Shown piece by piece: positions 24,401 to 33,988 of a stretch of DNA of 64,000 nucleotides (the first letter of the stretch is position 1; each line of letters starts with the position of its first letter). The stretch spans positions 1-64,000 of the forward strand of contig NC_039500.1 in assembly GCF_003590095.1 (NCBI RefSeq), read 5' to 3'. The stretch comes from Trichoplusia ni. Lineage: Eukaryota > Arthropoda > Insecta > Lepidoptera > Noctuidae. The notes beneath the pieces are model-generated. The model saw only the letters and a list, made by a program, of their open reading frames with translations, searched no databases and was not told the DNA's origin. The position numbers and the translations under genes are program-made.

Positions 24401-25932
24401 GGGACGCGATCAGCGAATACAAAATATCATCTAGTCACTTCACTTCCTTATCGGTTTTCATTATTTTGTAGACCTACTTATAATTATTACGTCTGCTCTG
24501 CTGCGTGTGTTGTCGATTCGATCATCTTGATACTAGAGCTGATTTAAGGAAATGTACCAAAGTTAGCTAAATGAAGATGTCTTAACCTAATCCTTATTAT
24601 ATCTCCAATAACCAAGTGAAATGAAATAATTTAAATAAATTTAATTTAAATTTCCAAAGTCTAAAAAGCTTAAAATTGGTACATTCCTGAATTTTGATAA
24701 GCTTTTGTGATGTGATGTCTAATAATTTGTTTCTTATCCTAGAGAAAACTATTTAATACAAAAGTAACGCAAATAATGATTTTTTAGAAATTAAAAAATA
24801 TATAACTTACAATATTATAATGTCAACGGCTTTTAGGATTTAACTTCCAAAATACTTTTCAGCTTATTTTGAACAGTGGGAGAATTTGGCATGCACAGAC
24901 AATAAAGTGTGGTGGAGGTTTTGTGACGTTGTAGTAATAAAACAAAAATAAATTATTGCAATAGTTTTGCTTCTTGTTCGCTTATGAAATGTTAGAAAAT
25001 TGCGTTTTAATTCAGTTTTCGTAGATATACAACAGACGATTGCATGGCGGTACTGTAGGACTGGTAAACCGGATTATTCTATTAGAAACTTAATACACGA
25101 GTAGCGATCAAGGTTGATCTATCATAGGTAGTTTAATATTAATAATACATAATATTTAATCAATTTTTTCTCTTTGCGTTTTCAATAAAAAACAAACCAA
25201 AAAATGCTTAAAACTGATACATACGTTTGTGCAGCACATTTTTAGGAATAAAAATAATGAAACACTTTTTTATCCGTATTGTTAACACTCTTCAAAACTA
25301 TGTTCTTATGTTGCCTGAATGTAGTCTAATTGTCATTGGGACAATATTTTGATCGATCCTCGTGTATCGTAAATACATTATTTTGCTTAAAATGCTATAG
25401 TAAAAACACTTTCGATTTAAACGTTTTTTTCAGGCATTAACTATATTTTCTCTGATTAGATTTTCTTATTACTCATATTCAACAATTTAATGAAATATTT
25501 TTATGTATTATGTCAATGCAATCAGAAGTCAGTAGTAAACGGAAATATCTTCTGTTTTATTGATAACTTGATGAGAATAAATAAATACAATTGGTGGTTT
25601 CATCATTGCATATCTAAATAAAAATCTCCAAACGTCGACTACCTGCGTAACGTCCGTTATTATATTTGGAAATATAAATATTACGGATGTACACCGCACA
25701 GTATAGTCTCCTCCCAGGCATTTGACTGATGTGTTTGCACTCTGTTGTGGATAGGCGCACCAGGTCGGTAGCGTTGTGTGGAGTGGTAGTGACCTGTCCG
25801 TTTGGTTTCGCGCAGAGTACTACGGAGGCGGGCTCGGCGGAGGCGGCGGCGGGCGGTGATGAGGCGCGCGCGGCGGCGGGCGCGGGGCAGGAGGCGAAGG
25901 CGTCGCTGCTGCAGAAGCTGCTGTCGCAGTAG
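6277..25932 (+). CDS. tai: Taiman, p160/SRC-family nuclear-receptor coactivator (18 spliced exons)
   Basis: Spliced model: 6277-6449, 11728-11847, 16202-16493, 16675-16961, 17423-17619, 17779-18791, 18866-19117, 19207-19511, 20022-20243, 20331-20484, 20604-20918, 21082-21199, 21326-21402, 21523-21739, 22608-22769, 23206-23358, 24319-24392, 25816-25932. Every junction is GT-AG and in phase; total 4248 nt, 1415 residues plus stop. Visible parts: acidic N-terminus (1-57), bHLH (about 84-155), PAS region (about 186-480), LxxLL motifs at 555-559, 577-581, 725-729, 816-820, 978-982 and 1409-1413, a variant LLRIL at 692-696, and His-Pro repeats at about 596-672 and in exons 14-15. This order is that of animal p160 coactivators; in insects the single family member is Taiman, a nuclear partner of the ecdysone receptor/USP and of bHLH-PAS proteins. 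The LxxLL motifs are the known receptor-binding element of the family. Start and exon use are inferred; cDNA could change the 5' end. Confidence 0.9.
6450..11727 (+). other. tai: taiman intron 1
   Basis: A 5.3-kb AT-rich intron. I see no further in-phase exon. It holds a perfect CRE octamer at 9043-9050, a GC-richer patch at about 10555-10640 that could be an alternative promoter, and a compositionally odd stretch at 7580-7740 that may be an old repeat. Open frames such as 7430-7738 (minus) lack codon-like structure. Confidence 0.6.
11728..11847 (+). CDS. tai: taiman exon 2 (bHLH basic region)
   Basis: A 120-nt exon, exactly 40 codons, phase 2 on both sides, so its removal would keep the frame. 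Acceptor is ...TTCTGTAG; donor is GTACGT. It encodes residues 58-97, ending in KKIRKKSDNKPQSQ, the basic segment that runs into the first helix in exon 3 (LNKCITEKKRRELEN). The match between the two exons is strong evidence that this small exon is real. It contains internal ATGs at codons 73 and 77. Confidence 0.85.
12883..12913. repeat. Perfect 13-bp inverted repeat, 5-nt loop
   Basis: ACATTGAGTTAGG (12883-12895) and its exact reverse complement CCTAACTCAATGT (12901-12913) are separated by CCCAA. It would form a stable hairpin in DNA or RNA. No flanking target duplication was seen. Confidence 0.8.
14305..14520 (+). mobile_element. LINE (non-LTR retrotransposon) 3' fragment, decayed
   Basis: The stretch TGGGCTGGCCATGTCAGTCG followed by GACTGATGGC and AGATGGACAAACGATCT matches the pattern WAGH...R.TDG.W...R.ttRWtDDl found at the C-terminus of many insect endonuclease-reverse transcriptase LINE proteins. 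Frame shifts and stops interrupt it, so it is a dead fragment on the + strand within taiman intron 2. Family assignment is from memory of the motif; a repeat-library search would settle it. Confidence 0.6.
15451..15515 (-). repeat. tRNA-like fragment or SINE head (degenerate)
   Basis: On the minus strand, GTCAGTTGGAGCG resembles a tRNA D-arm/A-box. About 30 nt later GGTTCGACTCC matches the pol III B-box perfectly, inside a GCAGG/CCTGT T-arm-like stem. A run of six A on the + strand at 15451-15456 would be a pol III terminator. No anticodon stem fits between the two arms, so this is not a functional tRNA; a tRNA pseudogene or a SINE head is more likely. Confidence 0.45.
16202..16493 (+). CDS. 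tai: taiman exon 3 (bHLH helices)
   Basis: Encodes residues 98-195 (codon 98 is split CT|A). It begins LNKCITEKKRRELENE, the basic/helix-1 signature of p160 coactivators, then a loop and second helix (IVREATRQIQEVLRR, about 137-151). The 5' splice site is GTAAGA and the exon ends in phase 0. The GC-rich 3' half produces open frames in other frames and on the other strand that are shadows. Confidence 0.92.
16675..16961 (+). CDS. tai: taiman exon 4 (PAS-A)
   Basis: Encodes residues 196-290 plus two bases. It contains the PAS-A core, including ENIKELTLQDRTELYKKSIF and SLLHVKDHAKL, which follows the p160 pattern (S-x-N-V...K-S-x-x-S-x-L-H-x-x-D-H). PAS domains of this family serve dimerisation and cofactor contact. 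Intron 4 (16962-17422) contains nothing recognisable. Confidence 0.92.
17423..17619 (+). CDS. tai: taiman exon 5 (PAS region, middle)
   Basis: Encodes residues 291-356 plus one base. It includes YAECVIHAAPVRG and VMCVIRRCED, corresponding to the conserved segment between the two PAS units of p160 proteins (a CVARR-like strand). The GC-rich centre contrasts with the AT-rich flanks. Ends in phase 1 at a GTAAGT donor. Confidence 0.9.
17779..18791 (+). CDS. tai: taiman exon 6 (PAS-B, two LxxLL motifs, His-Pro repeat)
   Basis: The largest exon (1013 nt, residues 357-694). PAS-B occupies about 357-450 and includes FRLRITPDSPSFRVIARSRL and the conserved GEPDFIMSTHT strand. A Ser/Pro-rich linker leads to the receptor-interaction region with LRTLL (555-559) and LKDLL (577-581). 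Residues 596-672 are dominated by His-Thr-Pro and Pro-His-x repeats, encoded by a GC-rich tandem array at about 18495-18735. The exon ends in LLR, which joins IL of exon 7 to make the variant motif LLRIL. Confidence 0.93.
18866..19117 (+). CDS. tai: taiman exon 7 (LxxLL)
   Basis: 252 nt, phase 0 on both sides, residues 695-778. It starts ILNEKTDEDAEE, completing the LLRIL motif across the junction, comparable in place and context to the third receptor box of vertebrate SRC proteins (LLRYLLDKDD). A classical LxxLL, LSQLL, lies at 725-729. A basic stretch (VKRKFDDAK...SSKR) near the end could add nuclear-localisation capacity. Confidence 0.9.
19207..19511 (+). CDS. tai: taiman exon 8 (LxxLL, Pro/Gln-rich)
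   Basis: 305 nt, residues 779-879 plus two bases. It is Ser/Thr/Ala-rich at first, then carries LVSLL (816-820) in the context KNQILVSLLARQ, followed by a Pro/Gln-rich low-complexity tail (PPQPPQLPQQPQQPPQ). LSNIL near the end is a second weak motif. The donor is GTAAGT at 19512. Intron 8 (19512-20021) contains nothing recognisable. Confidence 0.88.
20022..20243 (+). CDS. tai: taiman exon 9 (Gly/Ala-rich)
   Basis: 222 nt, residues 880-953 plus two bases; codon 880 is split CA|T. Low-complexity Gly/Ala/Pro sequence with no domain. The acceptor is ATCGTAG; the donor is GTACGT. The exon is supported by phase at both ends and by GC-rich composition ending exactly at the splice sites. Confidence 0.82.
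20331..20484 (+). CDS. tai: taiman exon 10 (LSDLL motif)
   Basis: 154 nt, residues 954-1005. Six glycines in a row precede SDQTLSDLLDEVIENMPDA, an amphipathic helix with LxxLL at 978-982; by position it may correspond to the CBP/p300-binding activation domain 1 of SRC proteins (inference). The 3' splice site is a NAGNAG tandem (TAGCAG), allowing one serine codon to be included or skipped without loss of frame. Confidence 0.88.
20604..20918 (+). CDS. tai: taiman exon 11
   Basis: 315 nt, phase 0 at both ends, residues 1006-1110. It begins GMKEKNAMINAIRQSLMQCE, a predicted helix, then a Gly/Ala-rich tract and a long charged helix rich in Arg, Leu and Gln (about 1080-1105). GC content is extreme in the middle. 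The long minus-strand open frames here are shadows. Confidence 0.87.
21007..21033. repeat. Near-perfect palindrome in taiman intron 11
   Basis: CCGTCGATAGCTG (21007-21019) and its exact reverse complement CAGCTATCGACGG (21021-21033) flank a single T. A 13-bp stem with a one-base centre is too tight for a stable hairpin tip but is a strong cruciform or dimeric binding-site candidate. It lies mid-intron, 48 bp before the exon 12 acceptor. Confidence 0.85.
21082..21199 (+). CDS. tai: taiman exon 12
   Basis: 118 nt, residues 1111-1149 plus one base. Encodes ATEQPQADLGSTINALVSAT and a Tyr/Gln/His-rich end (YQHQIYHQN). No domain recognised. The donor is GTAAGT, phase 1. Codon use is less GC-rich than in exons 9 and 11. 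Confidence 0.87.
21326..21402 (+). CDS. tai: taiman exon 13
   Basis: 77 nt, residues 1150-1175; codon 1150 is split A|GT. Encodes SQMGPHYGTNKITTSQQNPM then LSRQLS. The small size kept it out of simple open-frame scans; it is supported by TTTACAG and GTAAGT splice sites and by phase on both sides. Confidence 0.85.
21523..21739 (+). CDS. tai: taiman exon 14 (Pro-His-Ala repeat)
   Basis: 217 nt, residues 1176-1247 plus one base. Starts VAGSGGYSRGGGAGG, then a Pro-rich stretch and a tandem Pro-His-Ala/Gln repeat (about 1209-1240) encoded by repeated CCGCACGCG units. Similar repeats recur in exons 6 and 15. The donor is GTAACG. Confidence 0.85.
21740..22607 (+). other. tai: taiman intron 14
   Basis: An 868-bp AT-rich intron with no recognisable element. 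A purine-poor patch near 22330-22540 is open on the minus strand for 65 codons without any motif; judged to be chance. Confidence 0.6.
22608..22769 (+). CDS. tai: taiman exon 15 (Pro-His-Ala repeat, symmetric)
   Basis: 162 nt, phase 1 on both sides, so it can be skipped in frame. Residues 1248-1301: GGYYEEGGAGAAGYCGDYAR followed by Pro-His-Ala repeats (about 1272-1296). The acceptor is GTGGCAG and the donor GTGAGT. Similarity of its repeat to that of exon 14 suggests spread of the same repeat, or an exon duplication. Intron 15 (22770-23205) contains nothing recognisable. Confidence 0.83.
23206..23358 (+). CDS. tai: taiman exon 16 (conserved C-terminal block)
   Basis: 153 nt, phase 1 on both sides, residues 1302-1352. 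Encodes GTSEYVRNELRAVVGARSA and MDSLMSFDMTPP, which are not low complexity and look like a conserved helix and acidic-hydrophobic block; related segments occur near the C-terminus of insect Taiman proteins (from memory). Acceptor GTTGCAG, donor GTACGT. Confidence 0.87.
23359..24318 (+). other. tai: taiman intron 16
   Basis: A 960-bp AT-rich intron; no element recognised. Confidence 0.6.
24319..24392 (+). CDS. tai: taiman exon 17 (74 nt)
   Basis: Residues 1353-1377; codon 1353 is split G|GT. Encodes GGSVVGGRASSASTNSWESQ then QSTP. Found by its TACGTAG acceptor, GTAAGC donor and by being the only piece that takes phase 1 from exon 16 to phase 0 at exon 18. Ser-rich with a single Trp. Confidence 0.8.
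24393..25815 (+). other. tai: taiman intron 17
   Basis: A 1.42-kb AT-rich intron. The last 110 bp are open in frame with exon 18, so a longer exon is possible, but the CGCAG at 25811-25815 is the best acceptor and gives the right phase. Nothing else recognised. Confidence 0.55.
25816..25932 (+). CDS. tai: taiman exon 18 (C-terminal LxxLL and stop)
   Basis: 117 nt including TAG at 25930-25932; residues 1378-1415. Ala/Glu/Gly-rich, then QEAKASLLQKLLSQ-stop. The final motif LQKLL (1409-1413) ends two residues before the terminus. This looks like a genuine receptor-interaction helix because the surrounding sequence is otherwise low complexity. Confidence 0.88.
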   Translation, partial: STTEAGSAEAAAGGDEARAAAGAGQEAKASLLQKLLSQ

Positions 25933-27330
25933 CTGGCCTGCCCGCGCCTCTCTCTCGCTGAACTTTGCATTTATTAATTTCTCGCTTCATCGGATGGACG
26001 TTTACCGAAGATTCTTAGATTCCAGCGTAACGAACGTCGTCGTTCCGAGTTACGATCTACGTGGTACCTCTGCGGCTGTAAATCTCACTCCCGTGAGAAT
26101 AATATAGTACATACGCGTATTTATAGACACCTTTAATGTAGTCTAGTAGTGCTAGTGATGTTTTCGAGTTGTATAAATCGTTTCGTTAATGACATATTAC
26201 TTCTAAGTTCTTTGAGAAACTAGATTTTATAAATATGTATGTAACTATGCTCTAATTTTAACGAAAAACGAATCGATGCGAATTTCGTAGCTTCCTGTGA
26301 TGGAAAAAAAATAGTGATTTAAAATTATTTTATTGATTCGTACGCCCAGTACACATACACAATGTACAATAGAAATATACTGCGTGCAATATTGTATAGA
26401 AATAAACACATATTTTGGCGTTGTGAACGTTATGTATTATAGTATGAAAGTCAGATGTTACCTGTTATGACAAAGTAATTTGTATTATAGTATATGATGA
26501 CGAGACGTCGAGTGAAATGGTTTCTCTTATGGAGAATATTATTTTTACGTGTAAATAATATGTTGTTAAATTATAGCTGTTGCTTTATTGTAAATATTTT
26601 TGTTAAAATATTTCATTGTCTTTCGTGCATGGTACAATTTTTTTTTATTTCAATCTTATTATGTAATTGATTAAATCATTATAAATATTATTTGATGTCT
26701 TTTCCAACATTATTTACCTCTCCATTTATGTTTGCTTATTTTTTGAATTTTGTATACAGCGATCTAATTTATGTTATAATCACAAAACTTTTTATCGACC
26801 TGTGAGTATAGCGTTTTACCTGATACAAAATATGTGTTAATATTTTTGAAACTTCCCAAAATGATTTTAACTTATATTTATGTAAATGATTTTATATATT
26901 TTTTTATTTGTAATTATAACATAAATATGTCGTTTCGGAGAAAGAGTAAACCCCCCCTTATAAAATTGTTACATATATATGAATTCTATAAATGGACTAA
27001 CTTATCTATTTGGTGTTTGTACCGTAACACAATGGCGTATACTCGTCGTAAATAATAAACAATTTGAATTGGTAACAAAATGTGCTATAAATATATTTTT
27101 GACTTAGGAATATTTCGCTATTTCATCGCACATTGTGCATATTTTGAATTTAATAAATAACAGAATATTGATGATCTAAATTATGCACCATAGGTATTGT
27201 CATAACTTAATGGCTAAATATACACGTTTTTGACACGAATATAACGATTTTGATGTTGCTACGTTTAATTATCAATGTATTTCCGTGTCTATTGTCTCAA
27301 ATTAATGAAACTAATATTTGAAAATAAAAT
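25933..27330 (+). other. tai: taiman 3' UTR with candidate polyadenylation signals
   Basis: AT-rich sequence after the stop codon with AATAAA at 26401-26406, 27054-27059, 27152-27157 and 27323-27328. The UTR probably ends near one of these; sequence alone does not say which. The open frame at 26834-27055 has no coding character. Confidence 0.45.
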
Positions 27331-30300
27331 TTAGCAAAATGTTGATCTTCAATTACTTCAATTAGACTCCACGATTTTTTTTAAACAATTCTAAGTACAA
27401 GTCAATGTACCCAAATTGAATATTAATTAACAAAACTTACTACTATTGACTCACTCTGTTTCAGACGCTTTTAATATTTATCGTCATGATCTAATCAAAA
27501 ACGTGTGCGCTGCAAATATATGAATTGACTCGACATACATTTCGTTATTTGCTATTGATAAACTTATTTACCTAATGGTAGTTTAAGTTTTGCTCGAACA
27601 TCCCACGGTCTTAATTATAAACGTTGTTTATATTTGAAATGATAAAAAGTTCATTTATATAATTTTATAGTTATCTACGATAAGAAATGTTGATGGTTTA
27701 ATAAAAATAATGTTTATAATTAATGTCATTTAAAGTAATGATCTGTGTGTAAGTTATATGTGCGGTGGCCATGACGTAAATTTGTCAATGCGAGAAACAT
27801 CAATGTTGAATGTCATTGTTAGAAACTATTTATTAAGTTTAGGCACGAAATTAGCAGTATTTACATACTTTGCCATTTCAGGCAGTATAAATGCTAGGAT
27901 TTATAATTATTTAAAAACTTGACTAACAATTGTCTTAATATGGTGACGGAAGTAGGTTAGTATCTGACGTTACAAATGTACTTAGCTACAAATATAACAT
28001 ATAAGATCTTTTGACATCTTCAGTTGATAATAGTCAAAATAAAAATAATGTAAAGCAAATATTGCTTGAAATGGCACGTAATTTTGACGTTAAAAATTAA
28101 GCATACTAGAATTGCACAATATTATCTAATAATTATTATTGTATGTAAACTTAAAAGTATAATTATAATTAAATGACGATAAGACCTCTTGAGTGTGGTA
28201 TGTATCCTGAAACGGTCTAAAATATTGTCTAACATAAGTAAACCTCAGGACGGATAAATTAAAAATGCTCCCCTTTATATAGTCGGGACCATACCTAGCC
28301 TGAACGTCAGAACAGTGCAATTTTGAATTATAATGAAGAGTTAAAAATAATTGTTTTGTGACAGTTTTCACTAAAGTGATGATCTTTGACAATCGGGTAC
28401 ATGCTATCGCCGACCTTTATGTTTTTAATCAGGAATTGTTGCACGTTTACCATAGATACCTGTTAGCACTAATTCTATGTAGTCGTTATAATTTGTTGGC
28501 GAGTGGCAACAACTTAAGCGTTATAAAGTACTTAAAAGATTTTAGGGGGTTCACTCAATTTAGATCATAATATAAGTAAGGTTCCATATATGTTTTAAAT
28601 ACTTTCCTATAAAAATATTTTTCGAAACACCAACCATAACATGTAAGACGTAGATACGTTAAAGAAGTAAATTGTGATGTGCTATAACTAAATAATAAAC
28701 GTACAAAATATGTATAGATAACCCATAAACCAAGTGAAACGAGTAATCTGTCTATAAAATATAATGATAAGAATATTTTTATACCATTCGAAATAAAAAA
28801 TAGTAAGAAGCGTAGGCCATTGACCAATTTAATTTGTCATGATGATAAAAATTGAAAACATGAATAAAAAGTTGGGCTCATTTGACGAGGATACAAAGTG
28901 AGATAACCAAGCTTTACGTAATCTGATGACCATGATAACATAATTCATTCCACACGATGGTTACAGAGAGGCGATTCTGTGTTAGTTGGTAAATTTCAAA
29001 TAAAGTACAAGTGAGGGCCTTGAAACATGGAAATTTAAGGAAATAGGCAAGGAAGTAGTCGTTTCTAAATACATTCATAATGCATAAATATATGGTAACA
29101 AAATTTATTTACTCGTAACTGGTCGCTAGATGGAACAGCATATAATGCCGTCACTTAGTTTACGACGTCTCGATGAGAATGAATGTACACAAATGTTATA
29201 TTTTTTGCAGATTTACGGTAACATAACTAGTTTATGTAATCAAAACTATATTATAACGTTCGAGAACACGTCCATTGCATGATTAAACCGACTTTTCCGT
29301 TATGTAAATAATGATGTCATGCCGTAATAAAGCATAGGTGCCTGAAAATCATAGATAAAAGAGTATTTTTTCAATGCCATCTTTTAAAAATAGAATAAAG
29401 CGATTCTTGATAATATTGAAATAGATTTTAGAAATAATATGTCGACTAAAGTCATAAGTCTGCAACTACATATAAAATAAGAACTAATAAAATATTCATA
29501 AAAACTCCAGCCTCATATTTACCTAAATCAACAACATTGTATATAAGATACATATTAGAATGAAATGTTTTTATATACTGTAAATCAGGTACTGTCACAT
29601 GTAAACAAGTTATTTACATACACAGGAATAATGATTTATCTGCAGGTTTATTAATTACATATAAAGCTTCAGATTTCAATTTTGAAAAGTAACTGAATAG
29701 TCCTACAAGCCAAAATACGTTTTACATGTGACTGTATTTTTATAAATTGACCCATAGGTCATAGATTAAACCTATACCTATGCTTTGTATGCCCTACATT
29801 ATAAATTCATGTCTACTTTAATATGTAGTTACGGTTAAATTTAATTGGTTCATTTAGTCTTCCACAATGTGTAGTATGAAATCTGGAGTGACTTAAAATT
29901 TTAATTTATCCTTTTTGGTTTTAATGTATGAATTTAAAGCGTGTGTTAGCACAATGAAAAATATGTTTTGCCTTTTGACTTGCGAAATGGAATTCTTAAC
30001 CGGTAGTAATTCGTTGAATATGACTAACCATGATGCCTTTAATAAGCTAGCTACAGTCTGAGATCTAGAGTGCATTAAAATATTAAGATATAACAAAACT
30101 GTAATTGAAATACAATACTATAGGAGAAATACATACATACTTACCTTCCGTTTACTTAAGATGGTCTAATGCCTCTAATAAGTTTCTACTCTTTTCAATC
30201 CTAGTTACAGAATACTATTTCTGTCTTCTATAATTAGAAGCACATTAATACACATTACGTTTTTCCCAAAATTATGAAGTCAGCACCTAACAACCGTTGC

Positions 30301-32480
30301 CCGATGATAGGAATTTTATCGTGTACAACGATTATAATTATATAAACGTGTGCGTTTGTATTCATCGTATTGAAGCTCAATAGTATTAAAATAAATTACC
30401 TATTACTTCCATCTTCTAAATTATTAAAGTTTAGGCACTAAAGTCGATATTTTGTAACAACCAGATAGACGTGCTCAAAGTTACGACTGCGCTGCGCCGT
30501 ATTTATAATCATCAACGAAAATAAGTATTCCTATAATATAAAAATAATATTTTGATAACGGGAAACTAAAATTTTAAAGTGGGCTTTATAAATCAATATT
30601 ACATGAGTAGACTTCGTCTAGTTATATACTGATATTCGTCTTGGTGAAAGGAATTACCTCATTTAAGAATCAATTGGAACTTTGTAGTTCATAACAAAAT
30701 TGTACAAACTGCTACTGTTTAAAACAAACGTTGACGAAGGATAACATTTGAAAAATCAAGTGTGTGCTGATATACTTATAAGTATTTTTTTCTTATTACT
30801 TAGAATATATTTGATTTGCGAATTGGGAGACCCGATTCTAATATTATTTAAAATATATGGAATTTTCGAAATTAATGGTTATTACGAACATATTGTAAGA
30901 GCATGGTAGATTTTACATTAAATGATTACACATTTCTGGAGAAATCGGTATATATTTAAATGTTACATATGATTTGGAATTCTATGTATGAAGATTGGAA
31001 TTACTATTTCATTTTGTATTTAAGATATTACGACCCATTGTCTCAGAGTAAATTTAATTAATTAAAATATAATTAATTGGGTCCAAAATTCCATCCAATC
31101 TTGCAGAATAAATTCAATTGGACTGCATTAACAAATGTGATATATCGATGTGTAATAGAAATATTTTTTTATCATTCATATAAAATTACTCTGCGGCAAG
31201 GGCCTATGGATCACTATCACTGTGCACTTATTTAATCAGAAACATAGACGGGTACGGGAGTCTTTGTTTCTAATGGAAAACATAATTAGTTTAACAAGAC
31301 TTGTTTTCAGATTATGTTACACGATAAATCAATTTATTTTATAGTTATTGTTTATTATCCTGATATTAAGAAAGGGTTTTCTAAAATTCCTCTAATTAGA
31401 GGTAAGATTGTGTGATAAAATATTTATTATAGAAGGATGACAGTCGCTAACACAATGAGGCATTCTCGTACGCCGCCGATTTTATTTTTTGTATAAAATC
31501 ATGCCTTTTGTCTTGGCCTGTCGTCTGCGTACAAGGGTATTTTTATATTGTGAATATTACTTAGGTTTAATATTCTGTTATATTGCTATAACTAAACTAA
31601 TTATGTTTTCCTAAACCATTGCAAAGTGATATTAGATTTGGTCGCTCACAGAATTGATGTTTAAGAATGTGTTTTACTACTTGACAGAGCTGTGTTTCCA
31701 TTGTAGAGATAAGCAAAGGCAGGTGTCCTTAGTCATAAATCTCAACAAATATCAATTACTTTTTTAAGACAAGCTGGTTACATAAAATACTTTTTCGATA
31801 AAAATATTAGACTCCTAGTCCTTGTTTCTACAATTATCTTTTTTGTGAGTGGCCGTTAAGTCTGTGTTATTTAGTTCTTCAAATGTTAATTAAGGCCTTT
31901 TGTGTTTCTGTGCATTTCTACGCATTGTATGTATGTATGTTTAAATATTGTAAATAGCTAAAATACATATATTTTTACGATTAGCATACACAACCAAAGT
32001 TGTTATGAAGTGATGGTTGATTAAATAAGAAATTTAATTATAGGTCGTTATGTTTATTTAAGAAGAGATTCAAATTAATCTGTACAGTTGCAATGCCAGT
32101 ACATCCAATGTCTTGTCTTAGCAATGTTAACAACATCCCCGATTTAAGTAAAAATATCTTCAACAACCAAATGTATAAAAGAATAAATAAGCAAACAATG
32201 AAAAGGAGTAAGACATTCTCCTTTTGTTCCTAATAGCTTGCTACGGGTGATTGCCACTTGGTAACAGTCAATTAAGAAAACATACACGACAAGTACTAAT
32301 ACCTTGAAAATGTAATATTTTATTCATTGATGAAATCAGGCGTTATGAGTACATAACATTTAAGTTGTATTTTTTTGTACATTATAGATTCGAAAATATA
32401 TTAATATCTAAATAACCTGTGTTTTAGTTAATACCTTCCCTCTATACTTCTGACGCTAGTTTTCGTTGTAATATTTTTTT

Positions 32481-32738
32481 CCCACGTTTTTATACACTCA
32501 CTTTCCTTGTTTGTTTGTCGTTCCAGTAGAATTTTTGCAATATTATTATAATTAATAGACTAAAAAACTAAAAACCCACGCTTTTAAATGTCTCTCCATT
32601 CAAATTTTACCAGTATCGGTCCATTTTGCATTGTGTATCGGGTCTGAAGCTTGCTTATCGAAAAGTGCCTCATCTTTCAATGTTATCGTCGTAACGACAA
32701 AAAAAAAATCAAAAAAAGTGAGTGTATAAAAACGTGGG
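32481..32738. mobile_element. 258-bp MITE-like element with perfect 24-bp terminal inverted repeats
   Basis: The left end CCCACGTTTTTATACACTCA continues with CTTT (32481-32504). The right end at 32715-32738 is its exact reverse complement, 24 of 24 bases. The interior is AT-rich and non-coding. Size, symmetry and lack of coding capacity fit a non-autonomous DNA transposon. Flanks (T-rich left, AATAATA right) show no certain target-site duplication, so the superfamily is unassigned. Confidence 0.75.
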
Positions 32739-32749
32739 AATAATACCTA

Positions 32750-33400
32750 CTACTCTACAGCCGGCTTCCGGGGTAGTAAAGTCACTATTAATAATGAGTT
32801 AAGTAAGCAGATAGTTGGGAGCACTGCTGTTGTATTAAACGTCATTTGCACAAACTTAGTCCCGCCAGTGGACGACATGCATCTCAATAAATAAAATGTC
32901 AAGAGCGAGTCCGACAAACACTGTGTAAAATAAAATAAATGATCACTCACCAAATCTCTTAACGTACCAAACTATGGAGCTAGACACCAGCGTTTACAAG
33001 GAGCGACTGCATATCTGAACTCCTTAACCCAGTTACCTGGGCAACACGATACCTCTTAGTTAGACTGGTTGTCAGACTTTGTAAAGACTGTCAAAGATGT
33101 ATGAATAACAGCCGGGACCCTACCCGGAATTCTACAACAGAGTAGGTAAGTCAATTTCACTATCACTATATGATTTTCCAACAGATACGATAGATTCACT
33201 GTAGTGATAACATAGTTCCCGCAGGGGGTACCTAGCCACGCTATATTATTTTGGCTATGAAAATATCTGTAGCCATAAGCTTTAGATGCCATTAACCATT
33301 CCGAACCTGGGCCCGCTGAGGTCGGTGGTGTGCACGCGCTTCGATGATTACTACTTAAATTCGTACAATGTAGATTAAAGCCGTAAGGCTGTACTACAAA
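32750..33400. repeat. Decayed lepidopteran-type dispersed repeat
   Basis: The stretch with TTTACAAGGAGCGACTGCAT, ACCCAGTTACCTGGGCAACA and AGACTGGTTGTCAGAC (about 32985-33080), then ATGAATAACAGCCGGGACCC, matches from memory a repeat that recurs between genes in many moth and butterfly genomes. The adjoining 32750-32950 segment, open on the minus strand for 67 codons, appears to belong to the same or a nested repeat. No intact protein; the 176-codon minus frame at 33056-33586 runs across it and is not a gene. Confidence 0.5.
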
Positions 33401-33937
33401 CGAATAATGTAAAATGATACAATTTACACTGATTATAGTATTCATTTTTATAATATGTTTAAGTGTCCTAAAAATCACAAGTTCCTTAAACGCAATGAAG
33501 TGGATACAGCAGTGGTTTGGGAGTAAAGAAAATTCGCTACTTTTATATACAGGGGTAAGTTTTTTTTTATTGTTTAGTTCACTCAATGTTTAGGTACTTG
33601 CAGTTATTAGTATTTTTTCCTACTAGTTCACATTTTGCAAACGGACGGGAAACAAAATGGCTACTCCGGGACATTAGATATTTATTAATAGCTGGAAAGT
33701 CTTTTTTTTAATTCTTCATACCGTCTTCAGCAAGAGTGTGAGTGGCCAGTAACATTTATTATAATTATTATGTGTAAGTATGTATGACTAAAAAAAATTA
33801 GATCATTGTATTAATTATTGTGATTGTCACAATACCTAACCTGTCGTGAAACAATACCTATGTATTGTTACTTTTATCTTCAACATTAAGGTACCTATTT
33901 CCTAATAAAATTCAATTTGTCTTACACTATATTATAC

Positions 33938-33988
33938 GGATAACATTGGTCACAAAACAATAACATTGGTTTATGACCAATGTTATCC
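33938..33988. repeat. 15-bp perfect inverted repeat with a third half-copy in the loop
   Basis: GGATAACATTGGTCA (33938-33952) and TGACCAATGTTATCC (33974-33988) are exact reverse complements. The 21-nt spacer contains a further direct copy, ATAACATTGGT. The core ATTGGT/ACCAAT contains CCAAT-box sequence in both orientations. It lies about 0.9 kb upstream of the candidate promoter of the next gene. Confidence 0.8.

Noticed and set aside
33056..33586. 176-codon minus-strand frame
   Set aside because: Longest non-taiman frame, but it runs across a decayed dispersed repeat and AT-rich DNA with no domain or codon signature.
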